NCBI GenBank assembly: GCA_030247855.1
Contig: JAPDRN010000008.1
Location: forward strand, 496,001 to 560,000
Source of the DNA: Knufia peltigerae
Taxonomy: Eukaryota > Ascomycota > Eurotiomycetes > Chaetothyriales > Trichomeriaceae
DNA length: 64,000 bases
Direction of reading: 5' to 3'
The position numbers and the translations under genes are program-made. Below the pieces are notes generated by a model. The model was not told where the DNA came from. It saw nothing but the letters and a program-made list of their open reading frames with translations, and did no database searches. The stretch's first letter is position 1. Each line of letters begins with the position of its first letter. Shown here piece after piece: positions 1 to 10,699 of this stretch.

Positions 1-624
1 TCCGAGTAGACCGACCATACTCGGAAGCTGCCCAACGTGATGAATTACTCGTGTTTTGGCTCATCGGTTCGAGCTGAAATCGAGCCGAAGTCCGCCGATG
101 GACCGATGGAGCAAATCAAGGCTCGGTGGAGTACCGATAGCCTACAATAGTTGTTCCATTTATATTTTCGCGTACCAGGTCCCCAGTTTGCACTGCAGGT
201 TTGTGCTGGCACTGATCTCTCAGGATCTAAGTTGCGCTGACAACATCCAAGAAGGGTTCCCGCCTAGAGAAAGAAATGATACAGAACTCCTGGCACGGAT
301 GTCCGGCACAGCAACCTTTGAATCGGAACTCCAAAATTGGAACTCTTTCGCCGTGCTAGGTTGACAACAGTGCCTTTATTGAGGATGGTAAGTCGTCTAG
401 TTTGTAGGGCCATTCACCGAGTGCATGGCCACGCTCAAGACATGGGTATTGCCGAGTTGGCAAGAACATAAATTGAGTCTATGGAACAGTTCTTATGGCG
501 ACATATTCTAGGATCTGATGTAATATATCTTAGAGATAGGTAAATGCTTGTCACAAGGCGGTGGGCATGACCAAGTTTCCCTTCTCCCAATTTCAAACTG
601 AAATTGCCCTCTTCGAGAAAACAT
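1..624. other. Left-edge stretch without a recognisable gene
   Basis: No open frame here resembles a known protein. The 102-codon frame at 56-364 (+) has no domain character, and several overlapping short frames on both strands look like chance. The stretch lies downstream of the epimerase-type gene, so it probably holds that gene's 3' UTR. Confidence 0.5.
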
Positions 625-1766
625 TCACGCAGAAGAATCCTGCGCTTCCATTTCAAGGAAATAGCGACATACATCTACGAGAGTCTCCCGAAATGGGCGG
701 TAGCTCACTCCTAATACCTCTTTTGACAAAGCGTTGTCTGTACGAAACATTTCTGGCCCCAAAGTATGGTTCCCCGGATTGCCCAGTGGAATGTTCCTGT
801 CGCGGTCAGGGAATGCTTCTCTCATAATATCAGAAATCTCTTGATTGAGATTTTCTCCCGCAGTCACAAGGTAGCGTCTGTTGCCGACGCTCGGGGCAAA
901 GCATGCCTGGTAGTGCGCAGTAGCAAGATCCTAGACAGTCAGTCAGGACTAAAGAATCATGATTCAACTCACTCGAACATCAACGGATGATTGAACATAG
1001 TCTTCGGGAACTGGCAGTTCTTTCGAGGAGGCGAAGAAATTCTCGTACAAATGATTGTTAGATGAATTCAAGTCTTTGATTGAATCGATGCTGTGCCGCA
1101 GAGGGCCGTACACCGCTGTCGGACACAGGACGACGAGTTCGAACGGGGGCTTTTCGTTCTGAACGAACTCCCATGCTGCCATGAAATGGAGTAAGCCAAA
1201 CTCAAGTTTTCAAGCTGCAAGTGGAAGCGTCTCTTACCTGCTTTTTCGGCGATTGTCTTGCCCGCCCAGTAAGCCACTTCTCCATGACTGAATTTTGCTT
1301 GTTCCATCGTAATTGGGTTCCAGCTGTCAGACGAATAGACAATGCCACCATTTTGTATGTCGAGTACATTACCAATCGACGAGAAGCTTCCTGTAATTAC
1401 CACACGCTTGACAGTCGGCGCATGGCGTGACACTGATCGCAGAATCTCAAGCGTTCCTTGCAGCATAGGCCCGAGAGATTTGGAGAACTCAGTGGGAGCC
1501 AAAGGCGCCGCAGTGTGGACGACTGCGTCAAGAGGTTGGCATTCCTGCATGCACTTGTCAAAGCAGCCTTCAACTGTTATGTCGGGGACAATTGAAAAGT
1601 CCAACCTTGTCTTTTCGAATGCAGAGAAGTCCTTGCGAAGTCTAGCTGCCTTCTCAGGGCCACGAACTATCGCCTGCACAAATGCACCGTTTTTCAGGAG
1701 GACGTCGAGGACGTGGGCTCCGATAAATCCATTTGCACCCGTGAGCAGTACTCGAGGGCAATTCAT
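625..1766 (-). CDS. NAD(P)-dependent extended SDR (epimerase / 3beta-HSD / dihydroflavonol-reductase-like)
   Basis: I read three exons, 1238-1766, 973-1175 and 625-930, giving 345 aa. Donors GTAAGA and GTGAGT and two AG acceptors keep the frame. The N-terminus has the extended-SDR nucleotide motif TGANGFIGAHV. The active-site motif is YWAGKTIAEKA (Tyr-x3-Lys), preceded by the serine-containing ITGSFSSIG. The C-terminal exon begins DLATAHYQACF, a typical substrate-domain segment of this family. Such enzymes reduce ketones or oxidise secondary alcohols with NAD(P)H, in the cytosol. It sits at the left end of the catabolic cluster and has a CCGCGG site 205 bp upstream. The family call is firm; the substrate is unknown. 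Confidence 0.85.
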
Positions 1767-2199
1767 GTTGTTGGAGATCGATCTGTGAGGCTAATGTGGT
1801 ATGGTGTACGTGGAATTAGTGCAATATGTAGTTTGCAGCAGATCCCAGCGTGCAGTAGCGGAGCTTTGGCTGGTGACTGGAATATCCTTAGCCACGGGCA
1901 GATGTGCACTGCGAATGGGAAGTTGGCACCCGATAGAATCCAGCTTCCCGCAAAAAATGCTCCGAGTGAACCGCGGCTGGATCGTAGGAGAAACCTCTTC
2001 TAAGATTGAATACAGACGATGCATATATTTCCACTTGCCAGGAGTAGCCTGCTCTTGGTATCGAGCTCGGATACTGTCACCAGTACCGTCTGTATGGCTA
2101 GGACGCGAAACGACGGCACAGCAGTAAATACGTCCTGCACAACGAATACACTAATGCCATCCCCTGAGATCGAAAGGGATACCTGCCACGCGTGCTGTC
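1767..2199. promoter_or_regulatory. Promoter region of the extended-SDR gene, with CCGCGG
   Basis: The 433-bp gap separates the epimerase-type gene (start 1766, minus) from the 3' end of the MFS gene (2200). CCGCGG lies at 1971-1976, in the same position class as in most other cluster promoters. No other structure was seen. Confidence 0.4.
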
Positions 2200-4068
2200 T
2201 TACACAAGTGTAGCTGGCCTTGTATCTCCTCGTTGGCTACCATCGTTCTCCACTTCTGCATGCACGCCTTGATGTTTCTCTTCCGCCAAATGATCAGAGG
2301 TGTATATGACTGTGTCTTCCAGCGCACTCAAATCCCCGACAGCTGCAAGCTCACGCTGATAAACAGCTACATCTTCAGCATCACCAAAGAGTTGAGCAAC
2401 TTCTTCTAGTGGCATTCCTCTGGTGTTGGGATAGAAGAACCACATGACAACAGCCATGACGCAAGAAATGACAATGAACACGATATAGTATCTCCAGTGG
2501 ATGTTGCTATACGATCTGTCAGCAAGCCCTTTAGAATCGTTGGCGGAAGGAAGCTGTCTTACTCGAAGGCAGTGGGAGCAATTTGGAGCCAGAGGATGCA
2601 TGAGACGCAAAAGTTCGCAAAAGCAAAACTCATGCCTTTCGCTCTAAGATGGTTTGGCCAAATTTCACTGAAAAAGGCGTATTGGATCCCTAATCGTTGT
2701 CCATAAGCAACAGATCGGGGGTCGCGTGCAGTTCAAAGCTCACCTTCAAGAAATGCCGCAATGAAGAAGTTGAAGATAAAAAGCATCCCAACAGCAGCTT
2801 TCAAACCTGAGGTGTTGTTCGTGGGAAGATACTCTGCTATAAGTGCGGTGAAGACGGCGAGACATAGACCAGCGCCGCCTACGCCCGCAGCAGCAAACTT
2901 GTTTCGGGCAATACGGTCGATGTAGAAGGGTACAAATAGGTTGATCCCAAAAGTCATGGTGGACCAACCGGCTGGATAAAGGAGCTGCTCTACAGGGCTG
3001 AAATTGAGGCTCTTGTAGATAATTGGGCCGTAGTCTGTCCCGGTGTAAGTGATGAGAATCCGAATTCATGCGGTGCAACTCACTATTTATGACCAAGACT
3101 CCAGTGCTGCTAATACTCCAGGTCATGCCGGCTGTGAGTAGGCAACGCTTCCTGTTGGAGGGCTTCCTAATCAAGTCCAGCCAGGAAGCGCTCATCTGAC
3201 GGTCAAGTTCAATTTGCTTTGAGATTTGAAGAATCTCGGCGGCCACGAATAGACTGTGTTCTTCTTTAGGCTTCTGATGGACTCTTAGTAGAATCTTCTT
3301 GGCTTCCTCAGTGCGGCCTTTCATCATGAGAAAACGTGGACTCTCAGGCAACCAGTAGAGGCCGCCAAGGAGGAACAGGGGGAATATGGATTGAAAGGCC
3401 AAGGGGACTCTCCATGCGACGGGCTCGGTCCAGAAGTAGAATCCCAAGCCAATCCAACCCTGAACTGCATATCCTAGACAGTAGCCCAGGGCGTGGATTT
3501 CTACCACTGCTCCACGGTACTTGGGAGGCGCAATCTCAGCAGCCCATGTCTGTGGAGTGTAAGTCAAGCTTCTTAAACATGACCTTGTCGTTGACTTACA
3601 GGTACGCCGATGATGAGTGGAAACGCTCCAAAGCCAGCGATGAAGCGAAAGACGATGAATTCTGCAATATGAACGCTACCAGCCAAGAAGGCTCCCGATA
3701 TAGTAACGATTATGAGAGCCTACATGTTGGTGTCAGCAGGCTAGCTCAAAAAGGCCGACTGATTCTTTGTAGCATACGACAGCGATGGCCATCTTTCGTC
3801 CCAATCTGTCAGCCACAAGGGGATAGCAAAGTACACCAAAGAACCCCCCTGCAAAGTAGAGGCCGTTCATGGTCCCAATCAAGCCTGCACCCTGGCTTGT
3901 AGTGAGGACAGGAAAGTAGGCGTAGAAGGAAGGCTGACCCAGGGTCGTCCCAATGATGGCGCTGGCGTAACCATAGGCGAGGGAACCAACTGCCATATAA
4001 AGCAGAATGCCCATCATATAGAGGGTGAACGGCTGGCGATTAAGCGCCGCAACGTCGGTGGCAGTCAT
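2200..4068 (-). CDS. MFS sugar-porter-type transporter
   Basis: Six exons assemble cleanly: 3778-4068, 3600-3719, 3084-3549, 2744-3034, 2563-2689 and 2200-2506, giving 533 aa. Sugar-porter signatures are present: ADRLGRK after TM2, WRVPLAFQSIFP, and PESPRFLMMKGR at the end of the first half. The second half has NHLRAKGMSFA, LWLQIAPTAF followed by WRYYIVF, and FFYPNTRGMPLEEV after TM12. Twelve membrane segments are expected in the plasma membrane. It may import the cluster's substrate, although fungal sugar-porter-like proteins also carry quinate, inositol and other polar molecules. An alternative start 48 bp upstream (4116) is open. It is transcribed away from the esterase gene, with which it shares a 564-bp promoter region. 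Confidence 0.9.
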
Positions 4069-4632
4069 GTTGGAGACTGGTAGGGTTGAACAGCTCAAAG
4101 GAAGTTGAGACAGCAAAGATCCTGAGTGTAACGAGCTGGCTGGCTTTGGAAATGGGACTTCGGTGTCGGTATGGAATCCCAGCTATATTTTATACTGCTG
4201 ACCCGGGACACAGCGCTGGAGTCGAGTGGATGAGATCTGTGGGGTACATATCTGGGGAGACGCACGTTTTCGCGATCTAGAGCCAAGAGGAGCTACCCCA
4301 AGCCAGTGTTCTCGGTAGACTAACCTCCTTCAAGGCGTGCCGGGGCTGTTACGACTGAGACCCGTTCCGCGGCAAGAATGCCACCTTCATTACTCGGTTA
4401 CTCTCCTGCAGCGCGGATGAGTCGCATCAGCTTGTGGAGCGTGTTCGGTGGATATCCCGTGACAAGCATACAAAGGTTCAGCAAATTTGAGCACCATCGA
4501 CGACGTCGGTCCGCAAGCGCCCTGTCTCTTTTGGAAGTATTGATTTCAAGGGATACAGCTCAGAGCAGGTCTTTGCATCGGTTGTTACCCATTGAGGGGC
4601 ATCACAACGTCAAAGGAAGCACTCCAGTGACT
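4069..4632. promoter_or_regulatory. Divergent promoter between MFS transporter and esterase
   Basis: A 564-bp intergenic region separates two diverging genes. It contains CCGCGG at 4367-4372 (context TTCCGCGGC). An upstream in-frame ATG for the esterase exists at 4378, only a few bases past this site, but the intervening frame has no recognisable domain. Confidence 0.4.
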
Positions 4633-5789
4633 ATGACGGCCTTCAACTGGGAGTATGTGGCCGCGCACCCCTTCCGGTTCTCATTCATCATGCTTGAGTT
4701 TGGGCTGCACAGCATTTCGCTCAGCATTAGAAGACTCCTGACCTTCTGGAGGACCAAGCCGACAAACTTCGTTACCGCGTGGAAGTCGCTTTTATTGCGC
4801 ATTTTCATGCACCGAGACTACCGCTACGTATACACGGCTTCGAAAGCTGAAATTAAGGCCGCGAGACGAGTTGACGCTCCCGGTGTGGAAGCCTATGTCG
4901 TCTCACAGTATCCAACTCGCTCACTCGCGAGTTTCGATGCAGTAATTCTGTACTGCCATGGCGGTGGCTATGTTATTGGGGAGCCTCTACAATGCTATAG
5001 TAGCTTTGTACGCTGGACCAAGAAGGCTTCACAGAAGGGTCTAAATCTGGCTGTGTTTAGCATCAGATATCGTAAGGTTATTTGTGTTACACTTGAAGTT
5101 GAGCCTGAGCTGAAATTTCCAACAGCGCTGACTGGAGACAAACCCTTCCCAGCCCAAAGAGACACAGCTCTAGGGGCTTATGACTATCTCATCAAGCAAG
5201 AGGATGTGTCGCCAAAGAATATCATCATTTCCGGTGATTCTGCAGGTGGTAAGGCGCTCTATGCCTCATGCAATAATTGCAAACCATGGGTCGACTGACG
5301 AACTTAGGTCATCTTGCCGCCTCGATCATATACTATATGAAAGATCATCCAGAGATTCCACGCCCGGCTGGCACGATACTGATCTCTCCCTGGATGGATC
5401 CGTCAATGAGAAACACTATTACAAGCCCTTTCACTTACGTTGATTTTGTCTACGGCGATGGGACGAGCAGAGCAGCCCAGCTGCAGGCCAAACAGCTGGC
5501 CGGTAATAGGCCCATTACCTCGCCTGAGATCTCGATGGCGTTGGCCAAAGATCTAAAAGGGCTTCCGCCGCATATGTGCATCTACGGCGACGTTGAAGTC
5601 CTGGAGGAACATTCTAGAGCTTGGATCGAGAACTGCAAGCTCAATGGAATCGATGTAGAGGTTTATGCTGGGAAAGGTGCCATTCATACTTTTCCAATGG
5701 GGGGCCTGACAGCCGACAGATTTCATGAGAGAGAGTCAGATGATCGTCTGATTAGTTACATCAAGAGGCAGGTTTTGGGCGGAACATAG
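4633..5789 (+). CDS. Alpha/beta-hydrolase fold-3 esterase (HSL family)
   Basis: Exons 4633-5071, 5126-5248 and 5308-5789 give 347 aa. The oxyanion-hole motif is HGGGY (in YCHGGGYVIG). The nucleophile elbow is GDSAGG, split by the second intron, with joined sequence GDSAGGHLAASI. The acid lies in the YGDVEVLEEHSRA region, and the catalytic His in GAIHTFPM. Hormone-sensitive-lipase-type enzymes cleave esters of short or bulky acids. Here it may hydrolyse an ester or lactone formed by the Baeyer-Villiger enzymes. A hydrophobic N-terminal helix suggests membrane association. The frame is open upstream to 4378; I prefer the MTAFNWEYVA start because the preceding frame lacks family features. Confidence 0.88.
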
Positions 5790-6501
5790 CATAGCTTTGG
5801 AATCCGAGAAATTGGACAATATTGATTTGATACAACATGTCAACACTGCGTTGCTGTTGTAGTACAGCTGGGACTGGGCGGCGGGACTGTTGGTTTTTGG
5901 AGTTAGAATTCTTGCAGGATACATTTGAGCTGGTGGCTTATACAACCATAGAGAGCGCACGAGACAGGAGACAAGCTTAATGCTTCCTGCTAGCAGGGAG
6001 CGTTTACCTACCCTGAGACACATACCATAGAGCAGTGTGATACAAGAACCCCCTAGCAACAGCGGTGCTGATATCTTGACCTCTGTATGCAGGAATCGGT
6101 CTCAGCTTATGCGATGCATCCTCTAAACTCTCGCGATTGGTATCGTAGATGGCTATTGTTACTTCTCGCTTGTGCAGAGTTTTGGCTGTTACAGGCCCAG
6201 TACAAGAGCCTACTCCACTTGCCACAGCTCTACCCAGGACAGCGTATACCGAAGACATGGAAAATTTGATCTTATGGTTTGTGATTGATGGTAGATTGTG
6301 ATTTGCGGACCTTCAAGGCTGTTGACCCAACCAGAATTGTGAAAGCGAGTCCAGATGACAGCGGCGTGCTCTTCCGGCGAAAAAAACCCCTCGGGAAATT
6401 GCCGGCTTTGATTCCGTCGGCTACGACATTATAAAACGTAGAATTTGGCGTGATTCTACCACCATCAAGCCCACTTCATCGGCATTTCAGCGACATCTAT
6501 C
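5790..6501. promoter_or_regulatory. Promoter region of the NmrA-like gene, with a Far-type box
   Basis: The region contains CCTCGG at 6389-6394 and a GCCGGC a few bases downstream, about 110 bp ahead of the NmrA-like start. The middle part (6004-6258) holds a minus-strand SDR-like fragment, listed separately. The rest shows nothing recognisable. Confidence 0.35.
6004..6258 (-). pseudogene. Probable remnant of an SDR gene (N-terminal Rossmann segment only)
   Basis: An 84-codon minus-strand frame starts MSSVYAVLG and continues with SGVGSCTGPVTAKTLHKR and VTIAIYDTNRESLEDA. This has the beta-alpha-beta pattern of a Rossmann nucleotide site, with a Gly-rich turn and an Asp ending strand 2. The NNAG strand, the catalytic Tyr-Lys motif and all later parts are absent. 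The sequence down to 5800 contains no continuation in any frame. I infer a truncated copy of a cluster-type SDR. A chance open frame cannot be excluded. Confidence 0.35.
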
Positions 6502-7574
6502 ATGACTAAGAGCAAGGCATTCGTGGTTGGTGGCGGGGGTGAGACCGGACGTGCAATAGTTGAGGCTCTGTTACAGGATGCACACTTTGTATGACTACGA
6601 AGTCTCCTGCGTCCAGTATTGCTGACCAAATGAAGGAAGTGACATGCTCAGTCCGATCACCAGCTGCTGCCCATTCAGCTCTGCGAACCTTTCGACAACA
6701 ACACGGGCTCAAAATCGTCACTGCAAACCCCTTGAACGATTCTGTGGAATACCTTGCGTCTTTGCTGCAAGGTTTCGATGTAGTCATTGTGGCTGTGAAT
6801 GCCTTTTCACTCTCTGTGCAGATTCCACTTATTGATGCTTCAGTCAAAGCTGGAGTCAAACGTTTTGTTCCCACAAACTGGGGAACACCATGTCCACGAG
6901 GTGGCATTATGGATATGCGTGATGAGAAAGAAGAGATCCATGACCACATTTTCCGCCACCGTCTCGGCTTCACGATCATCGATGTTGGCTCATGGTATCA
7001 GGTCAGTTTCCCCCGGGTGCCTAGCGGCCGTCTAGACTACGCTGCATTTGACCCCTCGAATGAGATCTATGGCGATGGCGAGACGCCCAACATGTTGATC
7101 GATGAGAGAGACGTTGGGCGAATCACCGCGCAGATTATCAAAGATCCGCGAACTCTGAATAAGAGGGTATACTGTTATGGGCAGATTCTGAGCCAGAAAG
7201 AGGTTGGCACAATTATTCGCCAAAAGACGGGTGAAGAATTAGATCTGGAGTCGGTGAGTGAAATTGCACCTATCCCATGGTATTTGCGGTAGATTGATGG
7301 TGATCTATAGGTCTCGGCTGCCGACATCTACGATAGAATCGCAACCGCACGAAAGGCTTATGCTGCAGAGCCGCAAGACTGGATGAAACAGGTCCAATTA
7401 TGTCAGGCTTTGTATCTGCCCAGCAAGTATCTACGTGGTGACAACACGCCGGAGTGCTCCGAGTATCTGGGCTATATCAGTGCTCATGATTTATATCCGG
7501 ATTTTCAGTACAAAGCATTCGAGGACTTCGTGGATGAGCTTCTCCAAGGATCTGTCAAGAAGCCATACACATAA
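6502..7574 (+). CDS. NmrA-like / isoflavone-reductase-like atypical SDR
   Basis: Exons 6502-6588, 6636-7253 and 7311-7574 give 322 aa. The start MTKSKAFVVGGGGETGRAIVEALL carries the nucleotide motif (GGGGETG). Family landmarks follow: VTCSVRSP (end of strand 2), FDVVIVAV, and the RFVPTNWGTP segment typical of NmrA/IFR proteins. There is no classical YxxxK. Members act as NAD(P)H-dependent reductases of cyclic enones or ethers, or as redox sensors. The exon joins are phase-correct. The gene lies between the esterase and the VOC gene on the same strand, and its promoter has a CCTCGG box. Substrate unknown. Confidence 0.85.
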
Positions 7575-7869
7575 GGACGGTCGCCTGTCGTGGCGACCTG
7601 ATCCAAGTGTTTTTGTAAACTGAGGCGTCGTTGTTTCCATGACCCTCGGGACCCTCGGGATGTTGGTTTAGCAGCCTTACTCGGCAAGTCTTTGAGGATG
7701 ATATAGCAACCACCCCTTCAGACCGATGTAGCCGAGACTTCCGATCCACTCTGTATGTACATATAATCTACTACAGTGAAAAAGGGGAGCAAATATTCCG
7801 GACTTAGAGCGCTAGCACCCGGTAATCCAACTGCTTGTTACGCCAGTGCACTCACATCGAACATCTGAG
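7575..7869. promoter_or_regulatory. Promoter of the VOC gene with tandem CCTCGG boxes
   Basis: Two identical 9-mers, ACCCTCGGG, stand in direct tandem at 7642-7659, placing CCTCGG cores at 7644-7649 and 7653-7658. They lie about 210 bp upstream of the VOC start. CCTCGG is the known core bound by FarA/FarB-type fatty-acid regulators in filamentous fungi. Confidence 0.45.
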
Positions 7870-8385
7870 ATGGAATCGCCCAACAACACGAGCGGAAAAG
7901 GGCCCCAAAACGTCCAGCGAATTGACCACGTCGCATACGTTTTCTACAAGGAAAATATCCCGTCGGTGATTGAAACTTTGAGCAATGCATTCGGGATTAC
8001 CGACTGGGATGGACCCGCCGAAATGGAAGCCTTTGGCATTCTCCAAGCCCAGTCGGTAAGCGCAGGAATCGAAGTCCTGGCGCCCCTTGATCCTTCCGAC
8101 GGTTCGCAGTTTTCTCAACACCTGCGAGAAAAGGGAGAAGGATTTTTTGCACTCATTTTCGGGGTTGCAGACCTGCGCAGATCTGCTGAAGCGGCGACGA
8201 AGAAGGGCATCCAGTTCAAAAGGGGGCCGGACGGGGAGTGGCTGTTAATTGATAGTATGAAGAACAAGCATGGAGGGCCTGCGCATGCTTCGTGGGCCAA
8301 CAAGTTGCACCGCTACGATGAGTACTGGCTTGAGCCATTGTTTGGGCAGAATTTTTTTCTATCGCAAATCGAGCTGAAGGAATAG
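7870..8385 (+). CDS. Glyoxalase/VOC-superfamily protein
   Basis: A single exon encodes 171 aa from MESPNNTSGK (an in-frame ATG also exists at 7846). The VOC beta-alpha-beta-beta-beta start is visible as RIDHVAYVFYKENIPSVIETLSN, with the metal-ligand position H in IDHVAY. The second half contains GEGFFALIFGVADLRRSAEAATKKG, matching methylmalonyl-CoA epimerase and glyoxalase-like proteins. VOC proteins are metal-dependent epimerases, lyases or dioxygenases. In a beta-oxidation cluster, an epimerase- or lyase-like role on a CoA ester is plausible but unproven. It is convergent with the P450 gene, 112 bp away. Confidence 0.75.
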   Translation: MESPNNTSGKGPQNVQRIDHVAYVFYKENIPSVIETLSNAFGITDWDGPAEMEAFGILQAQSVSAGIEVLAPLDPSDGSQFSQHLREKGEGFFALIFGVADLRRSAEAATKKGIQFKRGPDGEWLLIDSMKNKHGGPAHASWANKLHRYDEYWLEPLFGQNFFLSQIELKE

Positions 8386-8497
8386 GATGCGAAATGATTT
8401 GAAACTTGCCATAGCTCACCCTTTCGCCTCACTCAGTGCGGAGAATTGAAAATCAAGATTATGACCCTGAGGGCATTTGTCGATATGCGGCAGACAT

Positions 8498-10272
8498 CTA
8501 TAACAAAGAATCGTTGGCGCCCGCCGTTCTCTTGAACATGATCTTTTGCTCTGCCGGCACCCAAGCACCTTGACCCATCCGCATTTCAGGAACGCGTCCG
8601 CCTTCAGGATACTTCCAGTCGTAGCCGATCAGTAAGTACACGAGAGCAATTTTGAGCTCGTTGCTAGCAAAGAATCTGCCAGGGCATGAGTTTCGACCAT
8701 GACCGAAGCCAAGATGTTGCGCAGACGTCGATACAAATTGCCATTTGCTGTTGGCAACCGTATCAATCTCTCTCAGCTTCATGAATCGATCCGGGATGAA
8801 CTTGTCCGCGTCTGGGTAGATCTCTGGGGAACGGTGGACAAGGGTGTCGAGGAATGTGTCCGACCCTGCAGGCAGAGTCAGGCCATTGGAGAGCGTGACC
8901 GGTGCCAGCACCTTTCGTTCCATCATAACTGTGCATGGTTAAATGAAGTCACAAGTAGAGACTGAAGGAGTAACATACTAGCACTGACAGGATGTAAGCG
9001 TTGACTCTCTTTCAAGACCGAGTCCAAAAGCTTCATCTGCCCAAAAGTGGTTTTAGTCCAGGTATGAGTGCTAAGAACTTCAACAATCTCGTCTCTCAGC
9101 CTATCGATCAGTCCTGGACAGTCAACAATGTCAAGGAGAACGTAGGTCAGGTTCTCAGTAGTGGTGTGGATGGCGGCAAAGGCAAGGAAAAGCTGTGCAT
9201 CCGCCACAGGGACAGTCGTATTCTTACGACTTGCTATTTCCTCGAGCCAGCCAAGCATATCGGAGACTTTCACTTTTGTATCGGACCTGTTGCGGCGTTC
9301 CTGCTCTTGTTGCTTGATGACGGGTGAGATAATGTCTCGGATCGTCTTTCGAAGCTGTCTGACCCTTTGGCACTCAGGAATGAACCAGTGCACGAATGGA
9401 CGAAGCCAAGGTTTCCATGTACGCAGAATACGATGAGCCATGAATGAGTCCATCGTATAGGATATCGTGGCGTCGAGGTACTCGTCATTGTTGGAGACCC
9501 CGGCACCGAAGAAAATGCGACTGGAAAGCCGTGCAATAAGACGAGCATTGATGTCTTTTAGACTCATTTCCTTCCACTCTGTCAATGGAGTTAGGTCAAG
9601 GCTCTTCCGTTCTGGGCGCAACGAGGATTTACCTTGGTCTTTACCCAGGATGATGTCCACGGACTGTCGAGCTTCGTCACGAAGCTCTGGAGTAATAGCG
9701 TCTGTTCATGATTAGCTTTGAAAATCGGTTGGCATTGCCAGCGTTCCTAACCCAGGGATCTGGTGAGCTTGAGTCTGACAACATCTCTCATAACACCTTG
9801 ATGGACAGCGAGGCCGAAGGGTTCGAACCCTGACAAGGTATTAAAAGTGCCCTAAGTCAATAGTCAGACTAGTAAAGTGGCAAGACATCATGCTGCATCA
9901 CCTCTATCGCAGATTCACCAAAACTCATGTTCTCATTGTCGCGTATCTCATCTGCAAATGAGTTCGGGAGTACGATACGCCGGCCATCGCCTGTATACAC
10001 CTGGAATGGTCCATTGAACTGCGAGCACATAGTCAGAGGTGAAGTCCTCGGCCCGCGAGCTTGTGTACCTTCTCAGAGCCCTTTTTCAACAGTCCATTAC
10101 AATCGGCCATAAACTGCATGCGGCAGACATCAGGATCGCCAACCTCCTTGTCGTCGAGCGAGGCGAAAGGAAGGTCGGGGTAGATCACCGTCCGCTTGCG
10201 TCTCGTGTACCACAGCGCTCCCAACGAGCAGCAAACACCGGCAATAAGTATGAGTCGAACAAGTGCTTCCAT
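8498..10272 (-). CDS. Cytochrome P450 monooxygenase (ent-kaurene-oxidase-like class)
   Basis: Five exons can be joined; the last intron precedes MMERKVLAPVTL. The N-terminus MEALVRLILIAGVCCSLGAL is a membrane anchor for the ER. The I-helix oxygen-activation segment reads AAIHTTTENLT, ExxR is present as KESQR, and the PERF-type region is FIPDRFMKL. The haem-binding loop is FGHGRNSCPGRFFA with its cysteine. The HTTT form of the I-helix is common in fungal P450s that oxidise terpenoids and other alicyclics. It probably introduces the first hydroxyl group on the substrate. The nearest CCGCGG is 112 bp upstream. The start at 10272 fits the anchor; an upstream in-frame ATG exists at 10353. Confidence 0.92.
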
Positions 10273-10699
10273 TTTGGTATGATAAGAGCTGATGCTCAAA
10301 GGCAGGGAAGAAGCGATCGTTTCATTTGCTTTCCCAACTGCCTTCACGATCACATAGTTGTATGGTAATTACATTCGAGGTTTCCGCGGCAGTCTGGAAG
10401 CCTCCTTGGCGTAGCCACAAGACTGCCTCGGGACACACAGTTCCTCATCCCAGACTTTGTCAAAACTCAATGTGGGGCTTTTAGATCCTCTGGAACTTAG
10501 ACCGGCAGAGCTGACGAAGAACTGCCTTTACACCCTACAGTATAGCAATTCGCGTATTCTGGATTGTGGTTATTTGCGGAGGAGCCGAGGGTTTTGAATC
10601 GGACTCTGTGGACATGGCAGACCCACACACCCCGAGGAGAATTGATTTCAGTGTATCATCGCTATCAATGACATTCTTTGGGTTCAAATTGTGAACTGG
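10273..10699. promoter_or_regulatory. P450 promoter region with CCGCGG and two Far-type boxes
   Basis: CCGCGG is at 10384-10389 (TTCCGCGGC context), CCTCGG at 10426-10431 and CCGAGG at 10585-10590. The region is otherwise featureless and ends at the 3' end of the amidohydrolase gene. Confidence 0.45.

Noticed and set aside
56..364. A 102-codon frame at the left edge
   Set aside because: Composition is not protein-like and no motif was recognised.
5072..5098. A possible 27-nt intron in the esterase gene
   Set aside because: Too short for a fungal intron. The acceptor at 5125 gives a 54-nt intron and restores the family sequence YPLTGDKPFPAQRD.
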